A stretch of 64,000 bases of DNA from Terribium retamae. GTDB taxonomy: Bacteria; Pseudomonadota; Alphaproteobacteria; Rhizobiales; Rhizobiaceae. The notes under the pieces were generated by a model. The model did no database searches, was not told the DNA's origin, and worked only from the letters and a program-made list of their open reading frames with translations. The stretch's first letter is position 1. Each line of letters opens with the position of its first letter. This document shows, in pieces, positions 34,801 to 44,534 of the stretch. The stretch is from contig NZ_JAKREW010000013.1 in the NCBI RefSeq assembly GCF_022347545.1, positions 1 to 64,000 of the forward strand. Direction: 5' to 3'. The position numbers and the translations under genes were made by a program.

Positions 34801-35280
34801 GCGCGCCTGAGGCTTCGCCTGGATCAGTTCGCCGATGCGCCCCTGCCCGACCATCGAAGGCGAACGGGCGCCGGTCGACTGGTCGGCGAAGAGAAGCTGC
34901 ACGTCCTTGGCGCGCGCTTCCTTGCCGTTGATGCGGTAGACCGAACCCGCCTCGCGCTCGATACGGCGCGAAACCTGCAGTTCGTCGGCATCATTGAAGG
35001 CCGACGGCGCCGTGCGATCGACATTGTCGAGAAAAAGCGTGACTTCGGCCGTGTTGCGGGCCGGCCGCGTGTTGGAGCCCGAGAAGATGACGTCGTCCAT
35101 GCCGGACGCGCGCATGTTCTTGTAGGAGCTTTCGCCCATTACCCAGCGGAGAGCCTCCACAAGGTTGGACTTGCCGCAGCCATTCGGCCCGACGATACCG
35201 GTGAGGCCCCGTTCGATAACGAACTCACCGGGTTCGACGAAGGATTTGAAACCGAGCAGGCGCAGCCGCGAGAATTTCAT
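31819..35280 (-). CDS. smc: chromosome segregation protein SMC
   Basis: 1153 residues. The Walker A string GPNGCGKSN is at residues 31-39. Two long coiled-coil arms rich in Ala, Glu and Arg flank a hinge near residues 500-650. The C-terminal ATPase half has the signature LLSGGEQALTAMSLIFA and Walker B CVLDEVDAPLD. The family condenses and aligns chromosomes with ScpA/ScpB; neither partner is in the window. The hydrophilic coiled coils create long open frames on the opposite strand, which are not genes. A DsbA-like gene precedes it by 60 bases. Confidence 0.98.
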   Translation of the reverse strand: MKFSRLRLLGFKSFVEPGEFVIERGLTGIVGPNGCGKSNLVEALRWVMGESSYKNMRASGMDDVIFSGSNTRPARNTAEVTLFLDNVDRTAPSAFNDADELQVSRRIEREAGSVYRINGKEARAKDVQLLFADQSTGARSPSMVGQGRIGELIQAKPQARRALLEEAAGISGLHTRRHEAELRLKGAEQNLERLDDVVGELESQIESLKRQARQASRFKNLSADIRKAEATLLHLRWTLAKGQEAEARSALATATALVGDRAASQMNAAKEQAISAHRLPDLRDAEAKAAAAFQRLSIAKSQIEEEAGRISARQTELDRRLQQLDADIEREERMVRDNAAVLERLAAEETTLNAENAGAAEREANTRAAFEQATATLAASEEKLAKLTAERAEAAAGRNQIERTLREAAERRDRFARQLADADRELAEVGQRIAALADPAEKKILVEEATEALAATEAAALETEQQVIEARGAEAAARGPLQEAKAELARVETEARTLAKILNSAGGGDLFPAVLEQISVERGFETALGAALGEDLDVPLDRSAPVHWGDGEVQAGDPALPEGVRSLASVVKAPGQLARRLAQIGIVEGGDGKRLQALLAPGQRLVSREGALWRWDGFTASADAPTPAAQRLAQKNRLAELDAEAVAATRVVRAAEETLAKSEAGLRAAVEAEKEARQAWREAQHALDAAHSALVQAERAAGEFTTRRAALTESRARIVEAHEEASAIHVEAEEQLKDAPDLADLQSRLEQAAAHVSRDRAALADARAVHEGLKREAEARTRRLGAIQGERSNWLSRAENASAQIASLGERKAEAAAEREQLADAPDELDQRRRALLSQLSEAEALRKNAADRLQEAENRQAELDKAATAAITTLAEAREARVRAEERLTAADERRQEVEARIQEALNTPPHLVIRHTGLEADSPMPDMGEIERQLERLKIERERLGAVNLRAEEEQRELSERLETIVSEREDVIEAIRKLRQAIQSLNREGRERLLAAFEVVNGHFQRLFTHLFGGGTAELQLIESEDPLEAGLEILARPPGKKPQTMTLLSGGEQALTAMSLIFAVFLTNPAPICVLDEVDAPLDDHNVERFCNLMDEMSASTETRFVVITHNPITMARMDRLFGVTMAEQGVSQLVSVDLQAAEAMREAS

Positions 35281-35340
35281 TCGCGCAGCCCCGTACGGGC
35301 GCTCGCGCCGAGCCGCTGCCGCCCCGGCGTTGCCGGAACG

Positions 35341-36081
35341 TCAGAGCTGAGGGTCGATGATGGCCGACAGTTCCTCAATCGACAACGCACCCTTGTAGGT
35401 CTGACCGTTGATGAAGAAGGTCGGCGTTGAGTCGACCTTGAATTCGTCCGCGCCGCGCTTCTGCACCGATCTGACTTGGTCCAGAAGTTTCTGGTCCGTC
35501 AAGCAGGCGTTGAAGCTCTCCTGTGTAAAACCGGCCAGCTTGGACAATTGGAACATGGCATCCTTGACGTTTTCGGCCACGGCCCAGGTCTGCTGCTGCT
35601 TGAAGAGAACGTCCACCATCGGGAAATAATTGTCGCCAGCGCAGCGTGCCAGCATGAAGCCGGCTTCGGCGCGCGGGTCAAACGGGAACTCGCGGAAGAT
35701 CAGCCGCGCCTTGCCGGTGTCGATATATTTGGTCTTGAGCGCTGGTAGCGTGGTCTCATGGAAATGCGCGCAGTGTGGACAGGTCATCGAAGCATATTCG
35801 ACGATCGTGACCTTCGCGTCGTCCTTGCCGAGTTGCTTTTCTGGCAGCGCACCCGGCTTCAGGAGGTCGGCCATGTCGACGGAACCGGCGGACTGCGGCG
35901 CAGCCGCTGCCGGCTTGGCGGCTTCGGCCGGTTTCATCGCATCGGCAGGCTTGGTGTTCTCCGCCGTCTTGGCGGTCTCGGCTTCTGCCTCACCCGCCTT
36001 GTTGCAGGCAGCGAGAGCCAGCGCCGCGGGGGCGACTGCCAGCGTGGTCAGAATGGATCTGCGGGACAGAAGACGGGTCAT
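35341..36081 (-). CDS. DsbA-family thiol:disulfide lipoprotein
   Basis: 246 residues. A basic N-terminus with a Tat-like RRS and a lipobox-like ALAAC (C at about 26) is followed by an Ala/Lys/Pro/Glu-rich linker to residue 75. The thioredoxin-fold domain has the CPHC active site in SMTCPHCAHFH and the cis-Pro loop STPTFFINGQ. It is probably membrane-anchored in the periplasm and oxidises or isomerises disulfides of envelope proteins. Length and linker resemble rhizobial DsbA homologues annotated near smc. A 143-base gap without features separates it from the DUF721 gene. Confidence 0.9.
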   Translation of the reverse strand: MTRLLSRRSILTTLAVAPAALALAACNKAGEAEAETAKTAENTKPADAMKPAEAAKPAAAAPQSAGSVDMADLLKPGALPEKQLGKDDAKVTIVEYASMTCPHCAHFHETTLPALKTKYIDTGKARLIFREFPFDPRAEAGFMLARCAGDNYFPMVDVLFKQQQTWAVAENVKDAMFQLSKLAGFTQESFNACLTDQKLLDQVRSVQKRGADEFKVDSTPTFFINGQTYKGALSIEELSAIIDPQL

Positions 36082-36224
36082 CGAATCACCTGATCAGAAC
36101 TTGGATTTTGCAACGGATATCTGAGAAAAAGCGAGAGTTCGCGGGAATTAAGGCATTGATGAGCCCAAGTCCAATCGCGAAAACCTGTTGAAACGATCAC
36201 GAAAGCGCGAGAGCGCGGTGAAGT

Positions 36225-36722
36225 CTATTTGCGCTGGCCGAGGATGGAAGCGCCAAGACGTTCAAGCGAAGCCCGCAATTCCTCGTTCTCGACGCCGCTG
36301 ACCACACGTTCAAGACGAGTCTTTTCCAGCGGCGTCAGAGGCCGAAGCGATCGAGCGGTGCGGCGTTTGGCCTCCGTCAGCGGCTTTTGAACGATGCGGA
36401 TGCGACCGATAGCCTGGAACCCCAGGAATGCATTGACGCGACCGATGATCTCATCTGCCTGATGCTGCAGGTGAAGCGCTGCAACGCCTTGGCAGGCGAC
36501 CACCAGCGCCGCCGGCTCGAACGGATCGTCCTCGTTCATACGGCGCGGCCATTGAATGCGCTCCGGCCGCGACGTGCCGGCCAGGCGCGGCCCGACGATC
36601 TCCTCCCAGGACTGGACAAGACCGATCGAGATGCCCGCACGCTTGCGCAGCACCGGTTCCAAGATACCGGTTGCGAGATCGCTGACCGGCACGGGATTGC
36701 CGTATGAAGGTTTCCCTGCCAT
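36225..36722 (-). CDS. DUF721 (DciA-like) protein
   Basis: 165 residues from the ATG at 36722, which has a GGAG site. The DUF721 block includes WEEIVGPRLAGTSRPERIQWP and later LVVACQGVAALHLQHQ. DciA proteins of this family load the replicative helicase DnaB in bacteria without DnaC. The window does not prove that role, but alphaproteobacteria commonly rely on DciA. Divergent from mutY with only 49 bases between the start codons, so the two share a promoter region. Confidence 0.85.
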   Translation of the reverse strand: MAGKPSYGNPVPVSDLATGILEPVLRKRAGISIGLVQSWEEIVGPRLAGTSRPERIQWPRRMNEDDPFEPAALVVACQGVAALHLQHQADEIIGRVNAFLGFQAIGRIRIVQKPLTEAKRRTARSLRPLTPLEKTRLERVVSGVENEELRASLERLGASILGQRK

Positions 36723-36771
36723 GCGTTCTCCGTCAGACAGCAGGACCGGCCGAACCGCATCCCAACGATCA

Positions 36772-37896
36772 ATGACACCGCCAGACCACAGCCGCAAGCC
36801 CGCATATGACAGCGGGACCGATATCGCTGCCCGCCTGCTTGGCTGGTATGACGCGCATCATCGCGACCTGCCCTGGCGCGTGTCGCCACGCGACCAGGCC
36901 AGAGGCGTTGAGCCAGACCCCTACCGGGTCTGGCTGTCGGAAGTGATGCTTCAACAGACCACGGTCGAGGCGGTCAAGGCCTATTTCCAAGCCTTTCTTG
37001 AGCGCTGGCCCACAGTCGAGGCGCTTGGCGCCGCAAGTTCCGATGATGTGATGAAAGCCTGGGCGGGACTTGGTTATTATTCGCGGGCGCGCAACCTGAA
37101 AGCATGTGCCGACCAGATCACGTCGCAAGATGGACGTTTTCCAGACACTGAAGCCGGACTGCGGGCCCTGCCCGGCATTGGCGCCTACACCGCCGCAGCA
37201 ATTGCTGCCATCGCCTTCAAGCGCCCTGCGGCAGTGGTCGACGGTAATGTCGAGCGTGTCGTCTCGCGACTGTTTTCAATCGAGACGCCTTTGCCGCTCG
37301 CCAAGCCGGAAATCCGTGCCCATGTCGAAAAGATGCTGTCGCAAGAAAGGCCTGGCGACTTTGCGCAGGCCATGATGGACCTCGGCGCTACCATCTGCAC
37401 GCCGCGGCGGCCCCGCTGCATGTTATGCCCGCTGCGCCAGGATTGCAGCGCGATCCTTTCCGGTGATCCGGAATTCTACCCGGTGAAACTCGCCAAGCCG
37501 GAGAAGCCTTCGCGTCGCGGTGCGGCTTACGTGGCTATTCGCCACGACGGCGCCATCCTGCTGCGCAAGCGCCCCGAAAAGGGCCTGCTAGGCGGCATGA
37601 CCGAGGTGCCGACCAGCGATTGGACGGCGCGTATCGACGGCGCAACCGGAATGGACGCAGCGCCCTTTTCGGCGAATTGGCGCCCCTGTGGCATCATCAA
37701 CCACGTCTTCACCCATTTTGCCCTGGAGCTTGCGGTCTATTCCGCACAGGTCGATTTCACCGTTGCTCCGCAAGGTTTCTTCTGGTCCCGCCCAGGCTGG
37801 ATCAATGACGAGGCCTTGCCCACTGTCATGAAAAAAGCAATCGAAGCGGCTATGCCCGGCTCCACCCAGAAGGGTCCGCACAAGAGGAAAGCATGA
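36772..37896 (+). CDS. mutY: A/G-specific adenine glycosylase
   Basis: 374 residues. The helix-hairpin-helix region LPGIGAYTAAAIAAIAF is followed by catalytic-type VVDGNVERV. The iron-sulphur cluster is C-x6-C-x2-C-x5-C in ICTPRRPRCMLCPLRQDC. A C-terminal MutT-like domain (about residues 245-360) recognises 8-oxoG. It removes A opposite 8-oxoG in DNA. ATG 36772 is chosen because earlier in-frame starts would read through the divergent DUF721 start. Its end overlaps the HAD gene (ATGA). Confidence 0.96.
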   Translation: MTPPDHSRKPAYDSGTDIAARLLGWYDAHHRDLPWRVSPRDQARGVEPDPYRVWLSEVMLQQTTVEAVKAYFQAFLERWPTVEALGAASSDDVMKAWAGLGYYSRARNLKACADQITSQDGRFPDTEAGLRALPGIGAYTAAAIAAIAFKRPAAVVDGNVERVVSRLFSIETPLPLAKPEIRAHVEKMLSQERPGDFAQAMMDLGATICTPRRPRCMLCPLRQDCSAILSGDPEFYPVKLAKPEKPSRRGAAYVAIRHDGAILLRKRPEKGLLGGMTEVPTSDWTARIDGATGMDAAPFSANWRPCGIINHVFTHFALELAVYSAQVDFTVAPQGFFWSRPGWINDEALPTVMKKAIEAAMPGSTQKGPHKRKA

Positions 37897-38504
37897 CCGA
37901 AATTCGCCACATCGTCTTCGACATCGGCAAGGTATTGTTGCACTACGATCCGAGCCTGCCATTCAGCCGGCTGATCCCAGACGCAGCGGAGCGGCAGTGG
38001 TTCTTCGACAATGTCTGCACGAGCGACTGGAATGTGGAACAGGATCGCGGCCGCACCTGGGAAGAGGCGGAAGGCTTGCTGCTCGTTCAGCACCCCAGCC
38101 ACGCCGAGAACATCCGCAATTTCCGCCGCCATTGGCATGAGATGATCCCGCATGCCTATGATGACAGCGTCGCGTTGATGGAAGCCCTGATCGATGGCGG
38201 CCGCGACGTTACCATGTTGACCAACTTTGCTTCCGACACGTTCCGGGAGGCGCAGGAGCGCTTCACATTCTTGAAGCGGCCGCGCGGCGTCACTGTTTCT
38301 GGCGACATAAAACTGATCAAACCGGACCGCGCCATCTACGACCATCACGTCAAGTCTTTTGGCCTCCAACCGGCGGCAACGCTGTTCATCGACGACAGCC
38401 AGAAGAATGTTGACGGCGCCAAGGATGCGGGGTGGCAGGCAGTGCTGTTCACCGATGCCGCGACCCTAAGGAGCGACCTCGCGGAGCGGGGAATAGAAGC
38501 ATGA
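37893..38504 (+). CDS. HAD-superfamily phosphatase (YihX-like)
   Basis: 203 residues. Motif I is VFDIGKVLLHYD (nucleophile D at about residue 8), motif II TMLTNF, the motif III Lys in KLIKPD, and motif IV FIDDSQKN. The cap region is the small helical type at residues 20-85. The substrate is unknown; related YihX acts on sugar phosphates. The ATGA overlaps with mutY before it and the NTF2-like gene after it imply one transcript. Confidence 0.88.
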   Translation: MTEIRHIVFDIGKVLLHYDPSLPFSRLIPDAAERQWFFDNVCTSDWNVEQDRGRTWEEAEGLLLVQHPSHAENIRNFRRHWHEMIPHAYDDSVALMEALIDGGRDVTMLTNFASDTFREAQERFTFLKRPRGVTVSGDIKLIKPDRAIYDHHVKSFGLQPAATLFIDDSQKNVDGAKDAGWQAVLFTDAATLRSDLAERGIEA

Positions 38505-38863
38505 GCGTCGTCCACGACCCGGCCGAGACGCTCGCGCGGTTCCACGAGGTCACCAACGCGCAGGATTTCGCCGCCATCGAGGCCATGTTCGCGCCTGATG
38601 TCGTCTATATTTCGCAAGGGGTTGGCGGACGTATCGAAGGGCGGGATGCCGTCATGGCAGCCTTCCGCGCCTATTTCGAGGAATATCCGGACCAGGAAGC
38701 GGAAGACAAGAAGCTGGAAGCGCTGTCATCAAACAGCGCACGCTCCGAATGGTCGCTCACAGGGACCAGCACAAAGACCGGGGTGTGGCGGGAACGGCAC
38801 GGCGCCGAGACCATCACCCTTAACGGTAATGGCCTGATCGTCCGGGTGGACGTGGAGGGCTAG
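38501..38863 (+). CDS. NTF2-like / SnoaL-type small protein
   Basis: 120 residues with the cone-shaped NTF2 fold pattern: FHEVTNAQDFAAIEAMFAPDVVYISQGVG, then GRDAVMAAFRAYFEEYPDQE. The fold hosts isomerases, polyketide cyclases and binding proteins, so no activity is assigned. Coupled to the HAD gene by ATGA; the gene ends two bases before the ccrM stop on the other strand. Confidence 0.8.
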   Translation: MSVVHDPAETLARFHEVTNAQDFAAIEAMFAPDVVYISQGVGGRIEGRDAVMAAFRAYFEEYPDQEAEDKKLEALSSNSARSEWSLTGTSTKTGVWRERHGAETITLNGNGLIVRVDVEG

Positions 38864-38865
38864 GG

Positions 38866-40050
<1,185 letters not shown>

Positions 40051-40145
40051 TCAGAGTAAATATTTCATGAAGTGAAGGCGTGATTTGCCGCCCACGGGAG
40101 CTTGGTGTATGCCGCGCCGGCCTCCCCTTCTGCAGATGGACCGAA

Positions 40146-40835
40146 ATGCCCCAGCCAGATCTTGTCATTTTCGATTGCGACGGCGTGCTCGTCGATTCCG
40201 AAATCCTCGCCGCGCGTGTCGAGGCCGAACTGATAACCGAAGCGGGCTTCGAAATCAGTGCCGAGGAGATTGCCGAGACCTATGCCGGTCTCACCTTCAA
40301 GGACATCATGCTGGCGATCGAGCACAAGGCGAATATCCCTTTCCAGGCGTCGCTGATCACACGGGCGGAAGAGCTGGTCGACCGCAAGCTGCGATCGGAG
40401 GTTCGCGCCATCGACGGCGTGCATCAGGCCGTCGCCTCGGTGACGGCGCCGCGCTGCATCTGTTCAAATTCGCGCTCGGAACGCATCGCTTTCATGCTGG
40501 AAAAGGTCCGGCTTCTGCCGCTGTTCGAAGGTCGCATCTTTTCCGCGCTCGAAACACCGTCGAAGAAAACCAAGCCGGCGCCGGACGTTTTCCTACATGC
40601 CGCACAAGTGCTCAAGGCCGATCCCGCGAACACCTTCGTGATCGAAGACTCCGCCCATGGCATCTATGGCGCCCGCGCTGCCGGCATGCGTGTGATCGGG
40701 TTCACCGGCGCGGCGCACAGCTATCCCGGCCACGCCGATATCCTGACCGAGGCTGGCGCCGAGACGGTGATCAACCGCTGGTCGGATCTGAAAAGCGTGC
40801 TTGCGGCACTGTCGGAATGGTCGCAGGACGCCTGA
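40146..40835 (+). CDS. HAD-superfamily hydrolase (beta-phosphoglucomutase/phosphatase type)
   Basis: 229 residues from ATG 40146. Motif I is FDCDGVLVDSE, the cap domain covers residues 18-80, motif II is CICSNS, the Lys is in KTKPAPDVFL, and motif IV is VIEDSAHG. The DxD nucleophile pair and cap type match subfamily IA phosphatases such as Gph/YieH-like enzymes; the substrate is unknown. Divergent from ccrM and followed by a strong terminator. Confidence 0.9.
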   Translation: MPQPDLVIFDCDGVLVDSEILAARVEAELITEAGFEISAEEIAETYAGLTFKDIMLAIEHKANIPFQASLITRAEELVDRKLRSEVRAIDGVHQAVASVTAPRCICSNSRSERIAFMLEKVRLLPLFEGRIFSALETPSKKTKPAPDVFLHAAQVLKADPANTFVIEDSAHGIYGARAAGMRVIGFTGAAHSYPGHADILTEAGAETVINRWSDLKSVLAALSEWSQDA

Positions 40836-40853
40836 CATACGCAGCAGCCAAAG

Positions 40854-40878
40854 AAAAAGGGGCCGATGCCCCTTTTTT
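40854..40878. terminator. bidirectional Rho-independent terminator
   Basis: AAAAAGGGGC (40854-40863), loop CGAT, GCCCCTTTTT (40868-40877). The T-run on the plus strand ends the HAD gene, and the matching A-run gives a T-run on the minus strand for the lipoprotein gene at 40902. Confidence 0.9.
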
Positions 40879-40901
40879 AAGCCTCTTTTTCGGCCTGCGC
40901 C

Positions 40902-41675
40902 TCAGCGCGGAATATCCGAGATCGTGGTCTGGCTTCCCTGGGCAGGTGCCGGCGCATTCGCGACAGGAGGAGCCTTCGGCTTCGGCCTGCGCACACGACG
41001 TTTGACCGGCTGCTCTTCGTCCGATTTCTGCACCTTCTTAGGCCCTTCGTCGAAACCGGCGAAGGCCTGATAGCTTGCGGCGGTCGGTTCGGGGACCGAA
41101 ACGTTTGAGTCGTTCAGCACGAACTGGGTGGCCGTGGATGTGTCGGAGACCTGCACCTTGTGCTGGTACATTTGCGAATAGAGAACCTTGTCGCCTTCGA
41201 CAACGGCGATGCGGATCGGCAAGGTGATGGTGCCAGGAGTTGCCGTCGGCCCCGGCACGATGCGCCCGGCCACCGCAATCTTCATTTTCAGCATACCGTT
41301 CTCGCGGGTGCAGTCGCGCGTCACGTCGCCGATCGAGGCCTGATAGGCGAGACGGGCGGAATCGTCCTGCGTCGTGTCGGTTGCGACCGCAGGTTCCTGA
41401 CCCTTGGGTGCCTTTGGCTTCGCACCAGCCTTGCCATAGGTGCTGTAAACTGCGGTGCCTTCGCGGAGCGTCACCTTCGGACAATAAGCCCGCAGATCGG
41501 AGGCCTTGACCTTGGCAACCTCGGCATTGATCGCGGCGTCGTCCTTCTTGCCCACGCCCAGGAACCCGCCACCGGAACCGCCGCCGTCGCTCGATTGGCA
41601 GCCTGCGACGATCAGCATAAAGCCCATGGAAACGAAACCCGCGACAAAGCGGCTATTGGACGAACGAAACACCAT
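40902..41675 (-). CDS. conserved lipoprotein of unknown function
   Basis: 257 residues from ATG 41675, which has GAGGGA at a good distance. The signal peptide ends in a lipobox (LIVAGC). A Gly-rich stretch, a soluble domain (about residues 45-210) with PIRIAVVEGDKVLYSQMYQHKVQV, and a basic Pro/Lys/Arg tail (KRRVRRPKPKAPP) follow. Probably an envelope-anchored protein. No family name is recognised. The positive tail could bind acidic surface polymers, which is conjecture. Divergent from thrC. Confidence 0.75.
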   Translation of the reverse strand: MVFRSSNSRFVAGFVSMGFMLIVAGCQSSDGGGSGGGFLGVGKKDDAAINAEVAKVKASDLRAYCPKVTLREGTAVYSTYGKAGAKPKAPKGQEPAVATDTTQDDSARLAYQASIGDVTRDCTRENGMLKMKIAVAGRIVPGPTATPGTITLPIRIAVVEGDKVLYSQMYQHKVQVSDTSTATQFVLNDSNVSVPEPTAASYQAFAGFDEGPKKVQKSDEEQPVKRRVRRPKPKAPPVANAPAPAQGSQTTISDIPR

Positions 41676-41814
41676 AAAAAGCAGTTCCCTCACGCGAAGC
41701 AGGCGACCTATAGCAACGAGACGGCAAAAATGCGACTGAGGGCGCGCACAAATCCACGTCTTAGCCTGAATATCGGCAAAGAGCTGGAATGTTAACTGAA
41801 GTGGAAAGTCGACG

Positions 41815-43212
41815 ATGCGCTATGTGAGTACCCGCGGAGAGGCCCCCGCGCTCGGTTTTTCGGACGCCGTATTGGCTGGCCTGGCGCGTGACGGCGGGCT
41901 TTACGTGCCCGAGGCCTGGCCGCATTTCTCGCCCGCCGAAATCAAAGCCATGCGTGGTCTTTCCTATGCAGATCTTGCCATCCGCGTACTCACGCCCTTC
42001 CTCGGCGGCGAAATCGCGCCGGCGGTATTCGAGAGGCTGGTGCGCGAAGCCTATGCTGCGTTTCGTCATGACGCGGTCTGCCCGTTGATCCAGACCGGCC
42101 CGAACACTTTCGTCCTTGAGCTCTTCCACGGCCCGACCCTCGCCTTCAAGGATGTCGCCATGCAGTTGCTGGCGAGACTGATGGACCATGTGCTTGCCGA
42201 GCGTGGCGAGCGCGCGACCATCGTCGGTGCCACGTCAGGTGATACCGGTGGCGCCGCCATCGAGGCCTTTGCCGGTCGCGAACGCACCGACATCGTCATC
42301 CTCTTCCCTAATGGACGCGTATCGCCCGTCCAACAGCGGCAGATGACGACCTCGACGGCCGCCAACGTGCATGCGCTCGCGATCGAGGGGAATTTCGACG
42401 ACTGCCAGGGCTTGCTGAAGGACATGTTCAACGACCATGGCTTCCGCGACGCGGTCTCGTTGTCGGGGGTAAATTCGATCAACTGGGCGCGTATCATGGC
42501 CCAGATCGTGTATTATTTCTCTTCCGCCCTCTCGCTCGGCGCCCCGGACCGGCCGGTGTCCTTCACCGTACCGACCGGCAATTTCGGCGACATCTTCGCC
42601 GGATATGCCGCCAAACGCATGGGACTGCCGATCGAGCGGCTTGTAATCGCCACCAACGACAACGACATCCTGGCGCGCACGCTTTCCAGCGGAGAATACC
42701 GGATGAAGGGCGTTGTCGCGACGACTTCTCCGTCAATGGACATCCAGGTGTCCTCGAATTTCGAGCGATTGCTGTTCGAGGTTTCAGAACGCAACACCGA
42801 GACGGTGCGCCGCTACATGAATTCGCTGAAGCAATCCGGAGCCTTCACCATCGAGGCAAACGGGCTTGCACGCATCCGCGCAGAATTCGACGCCGGGCGC
42901 GCGACTCAGGCTGACGTCGCCGAGACGATCCGCGCCACGCTTGCCCGCTCGAACTATCTGCTCGATCCCCATACGGCATCGGGCGTTCATGTCGCCGGCT
43001 TGCAATCTGCCGGCAACACTCCGATGATCGTGCTCGGTACCGCGCATCCTGCGAAATTCCCGGCAGCCGTGGAAGAGGCTAGCGGAATCCACCCTGCCCT
43101 GCCGTCATGGCTTGCCGACTTAATGAATTCGGAGGAAAAATATGCGGTACTTCCATCGGACCTGAAAATGGTGGAAGATTATGTTCGTCGCCGCTCCCGG
43201 GCGGCGCGTTAG
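41815..43212 (+). CDS. thrC: threonine synthase
   Basis: 465 residues, PLP fold type II. The N-terminus MRYVSTRGEAPALGF is typical. The PLP Lys is in HGPTLAFKDVAMQ (about residue 110), and GATSGDTGGAAIEAF gives the phosphate-binding loop. It converts O-phospho-homoserine to threonine. The thrB gene making that substrate lies 8.4 kb away at 51617, on the other strand. An M16 peptidase gene follows by 14 bases, an arrangement common in rhizobia. Confidence 0.96.
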   Translation: MRYVSTRGEAPALGFSDAVLAGLARDGGLYVPEAWPHFSPAEIKAMRGLSYADLAIRVLTPFLGGEIAPAVFERLVREAYAAFRHDAVCPLIQTGPNTFVLELFHGPTLAFKDVAMQLLARLMDHVLAERGERATIVGATSGDTGGAAIEAFAGRERTDIVILFPNGRVSPVQQRQMTTSTAANVHALAIEGNFDDCQGLLKDMFNDHGFRDAVSLSGVNSINWARIMAQIVYYFSSALSLGAPDRPVSFTVPTGNFGDIFAGYAAKRMGLPIERLVIATNDNDILARTLSSGEYRMKGVVATTSPSMDIQVSSNFERLLFEVSERNTETVRRYMNSLKQSGAFTIEANGLARIRAEFDAGRATQADVAETIRATLARSNYLLDPHTASGVHVAGLQSAGNTPMIVLGTAHPAKFPAAVEEASGIHPALPSWLADLMNSEEKYAVLPSDLKMVEDYVRRRSRAAR

Positions 43213-43226
43213 GGAGTTTTAGCTAT

Positions 43227-44519
43227 ATGGGTGTTGAGGTAAGCCGTCTGTCGAACGGCCTGACAGTCGCCACCGAAACCCTTCCAAGCATCGAATCCGT
43301 CGCTCTCGGCGCCTGGGTCAAGTCCGGGGCCCGCAACGAGCGCGACGATGAGCATGGAATGGCCCACCTGCTTGAGCATATGGCATTCAAGGGCACCAAA
43401 AGGCGCTCCGCCTTCGAGATCGCCTCGGAAATCGAGAATGTCGGCGGCGAGATCAATGCCGCCACCAGCGTCGAGACAACATCCTTCTATGCCCGCGTGC
43501 TGTCGGACGACGTGCCCCTGGCGGTCGATATCCTGGCAGACATCCTGCAGGAGTCGGAATTCGACCCCCAGGAATTGGAGCGGGAGCAGAACGTCATCCT
43601 GCAGGAGATCGGCGCTGCGCACGACACGCCCGATGACATCGTCTTCGATCGCTTCACTGAAACGGCCTTCCGCCATCAAACGATCGGCCGCTCGATCCTG
43701 GGTACACCGGAAACGGTGAAGTCCTTCACGTCGAAGCAGTTACACAATTTCATGGAACGCCAATACGGCGCCGAGCGCATGGTCATGGTCGCTGCCGGCG
43801 ACGTGAAGCATGACGATTTTGTGCGCGAGGTGGAAAGCAAACTCGGCTCGTTCCGGTCCAAAGCCGAAAACACCGCTCCGCAGTACGCCCAGTATGTCGG
43901 TGGGGATTTCCGCGAAGACCGCGACCTGATGGACGCGCAGATCGTGTTGGGTTTCGAGGGGCGTGCCTATCACGTACGCGACTTCTATGCCTCGCAGGTC
44001 CTGTCGATGATCCTCGGCGGCGGCATGTCGTCACGCCTGTTCCAGGAGGTGCGCGAAAAGCGCGGCCTTTGCTATTCGGTCTATGCATTTCATTGGGGCT
44101 TCTCGGACACTGGCGTCTTCGGCGTCCATGCAGCGACTGGCCAGAACGATATCGCTGAACTGGTGCCGGTCATCGTGCGCGAGTTGCAGCGGGCAGGACA
44201 GGACATTTCCCAAGAGGAGCTCGACCGGGCGCGCGCGCAATACCGCGCCGGCCTCATCATGTCGGCGGAAAGCCCCGCCAGCCGTGCATCGCAGATCGCG
44301 CGCCAACTGCTTCTCTTCGGTCGTCCCATCCCCAAGGAAGAGCTGATGGAGCGGCTTGGCGCGCTGACGACCGAGCGCCTGACCGATCTTTCGTCACGCC
44401 TGTTCTCAACGCGACCGACACTGGCCGCTGTCGGCCCGGTGGGCTCGCTGGCGCCCTACGAGGCGGTTCTCGACCAGCTTCCGGGCATCGAGGTCGCGGC
44501 CCGGAAGCTCGCCGGCTGA
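43227..44519 (+). CDS. M16-family zinc peptidase
   Basis: 430 residues from ATG 43227, with AGGGAG before it. The inverted zinc motif is HLLEHMAFKGT (HxxEH), with a distal Glu in the ERE..VILQEI segment about 75 residues later. The protein has two homologous alpha/beta halves; the second contains the EVREKRGLCYSVYA block. It is related to mitochondrial processing peptidase beta and rhizobial pitrilysin-like peptidases. No signal peptide is visible, so cytoplasmic. In one unit with thrC and probably the next GNAT gene. Confidence 0.92.
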   Translation: MGVEVSRLSNGLTVATETLPSIESVALGAWVKSGARNERDDEHGMAHLLEHMAFKGTKRRSAFEIASEIENVGGEINAATSVETTSFYARVLSDDVPLAVDILADILQESEFDPQELEREQNVILQEIGAAHDTPDDIVFDRFTETAFRHQTIGRSILGTPETVKSFTSKQLHNFMERQYGAERMVMVAAGDVKHDDFVREVESKLGSFRSKAENTAPQYAQYVGGDFREDRDLMDAQIVLGFEGRAYHVRDFYASQVLSMILGGGMSSRLFQEVREKRGLCYSVYAFHWGFSDTGVFGVHAATGQNDIAELVPVIVRELQRAGQDISQEELDRARAQYRAGLIMSAESPASRASQIARQLLLFGRPIPKEELMERLGALTTERLTDLSSRLFSTRPTLAAVGPVGSLAPYEAVLDQLPGIEVAARKLAG

Positions 44520-44534
44520 TTCTGGCTCACCGCC

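Noticed and set aside
31814-35430. Very long open frames on the plus strand opposite smc
   Set aside because: They are antisense to the intact, fully recognisable smc gene, are rich in Ser, Arg and Ala as expected from the reverse of GC-rich coiled-coil coding, and contain no domain.
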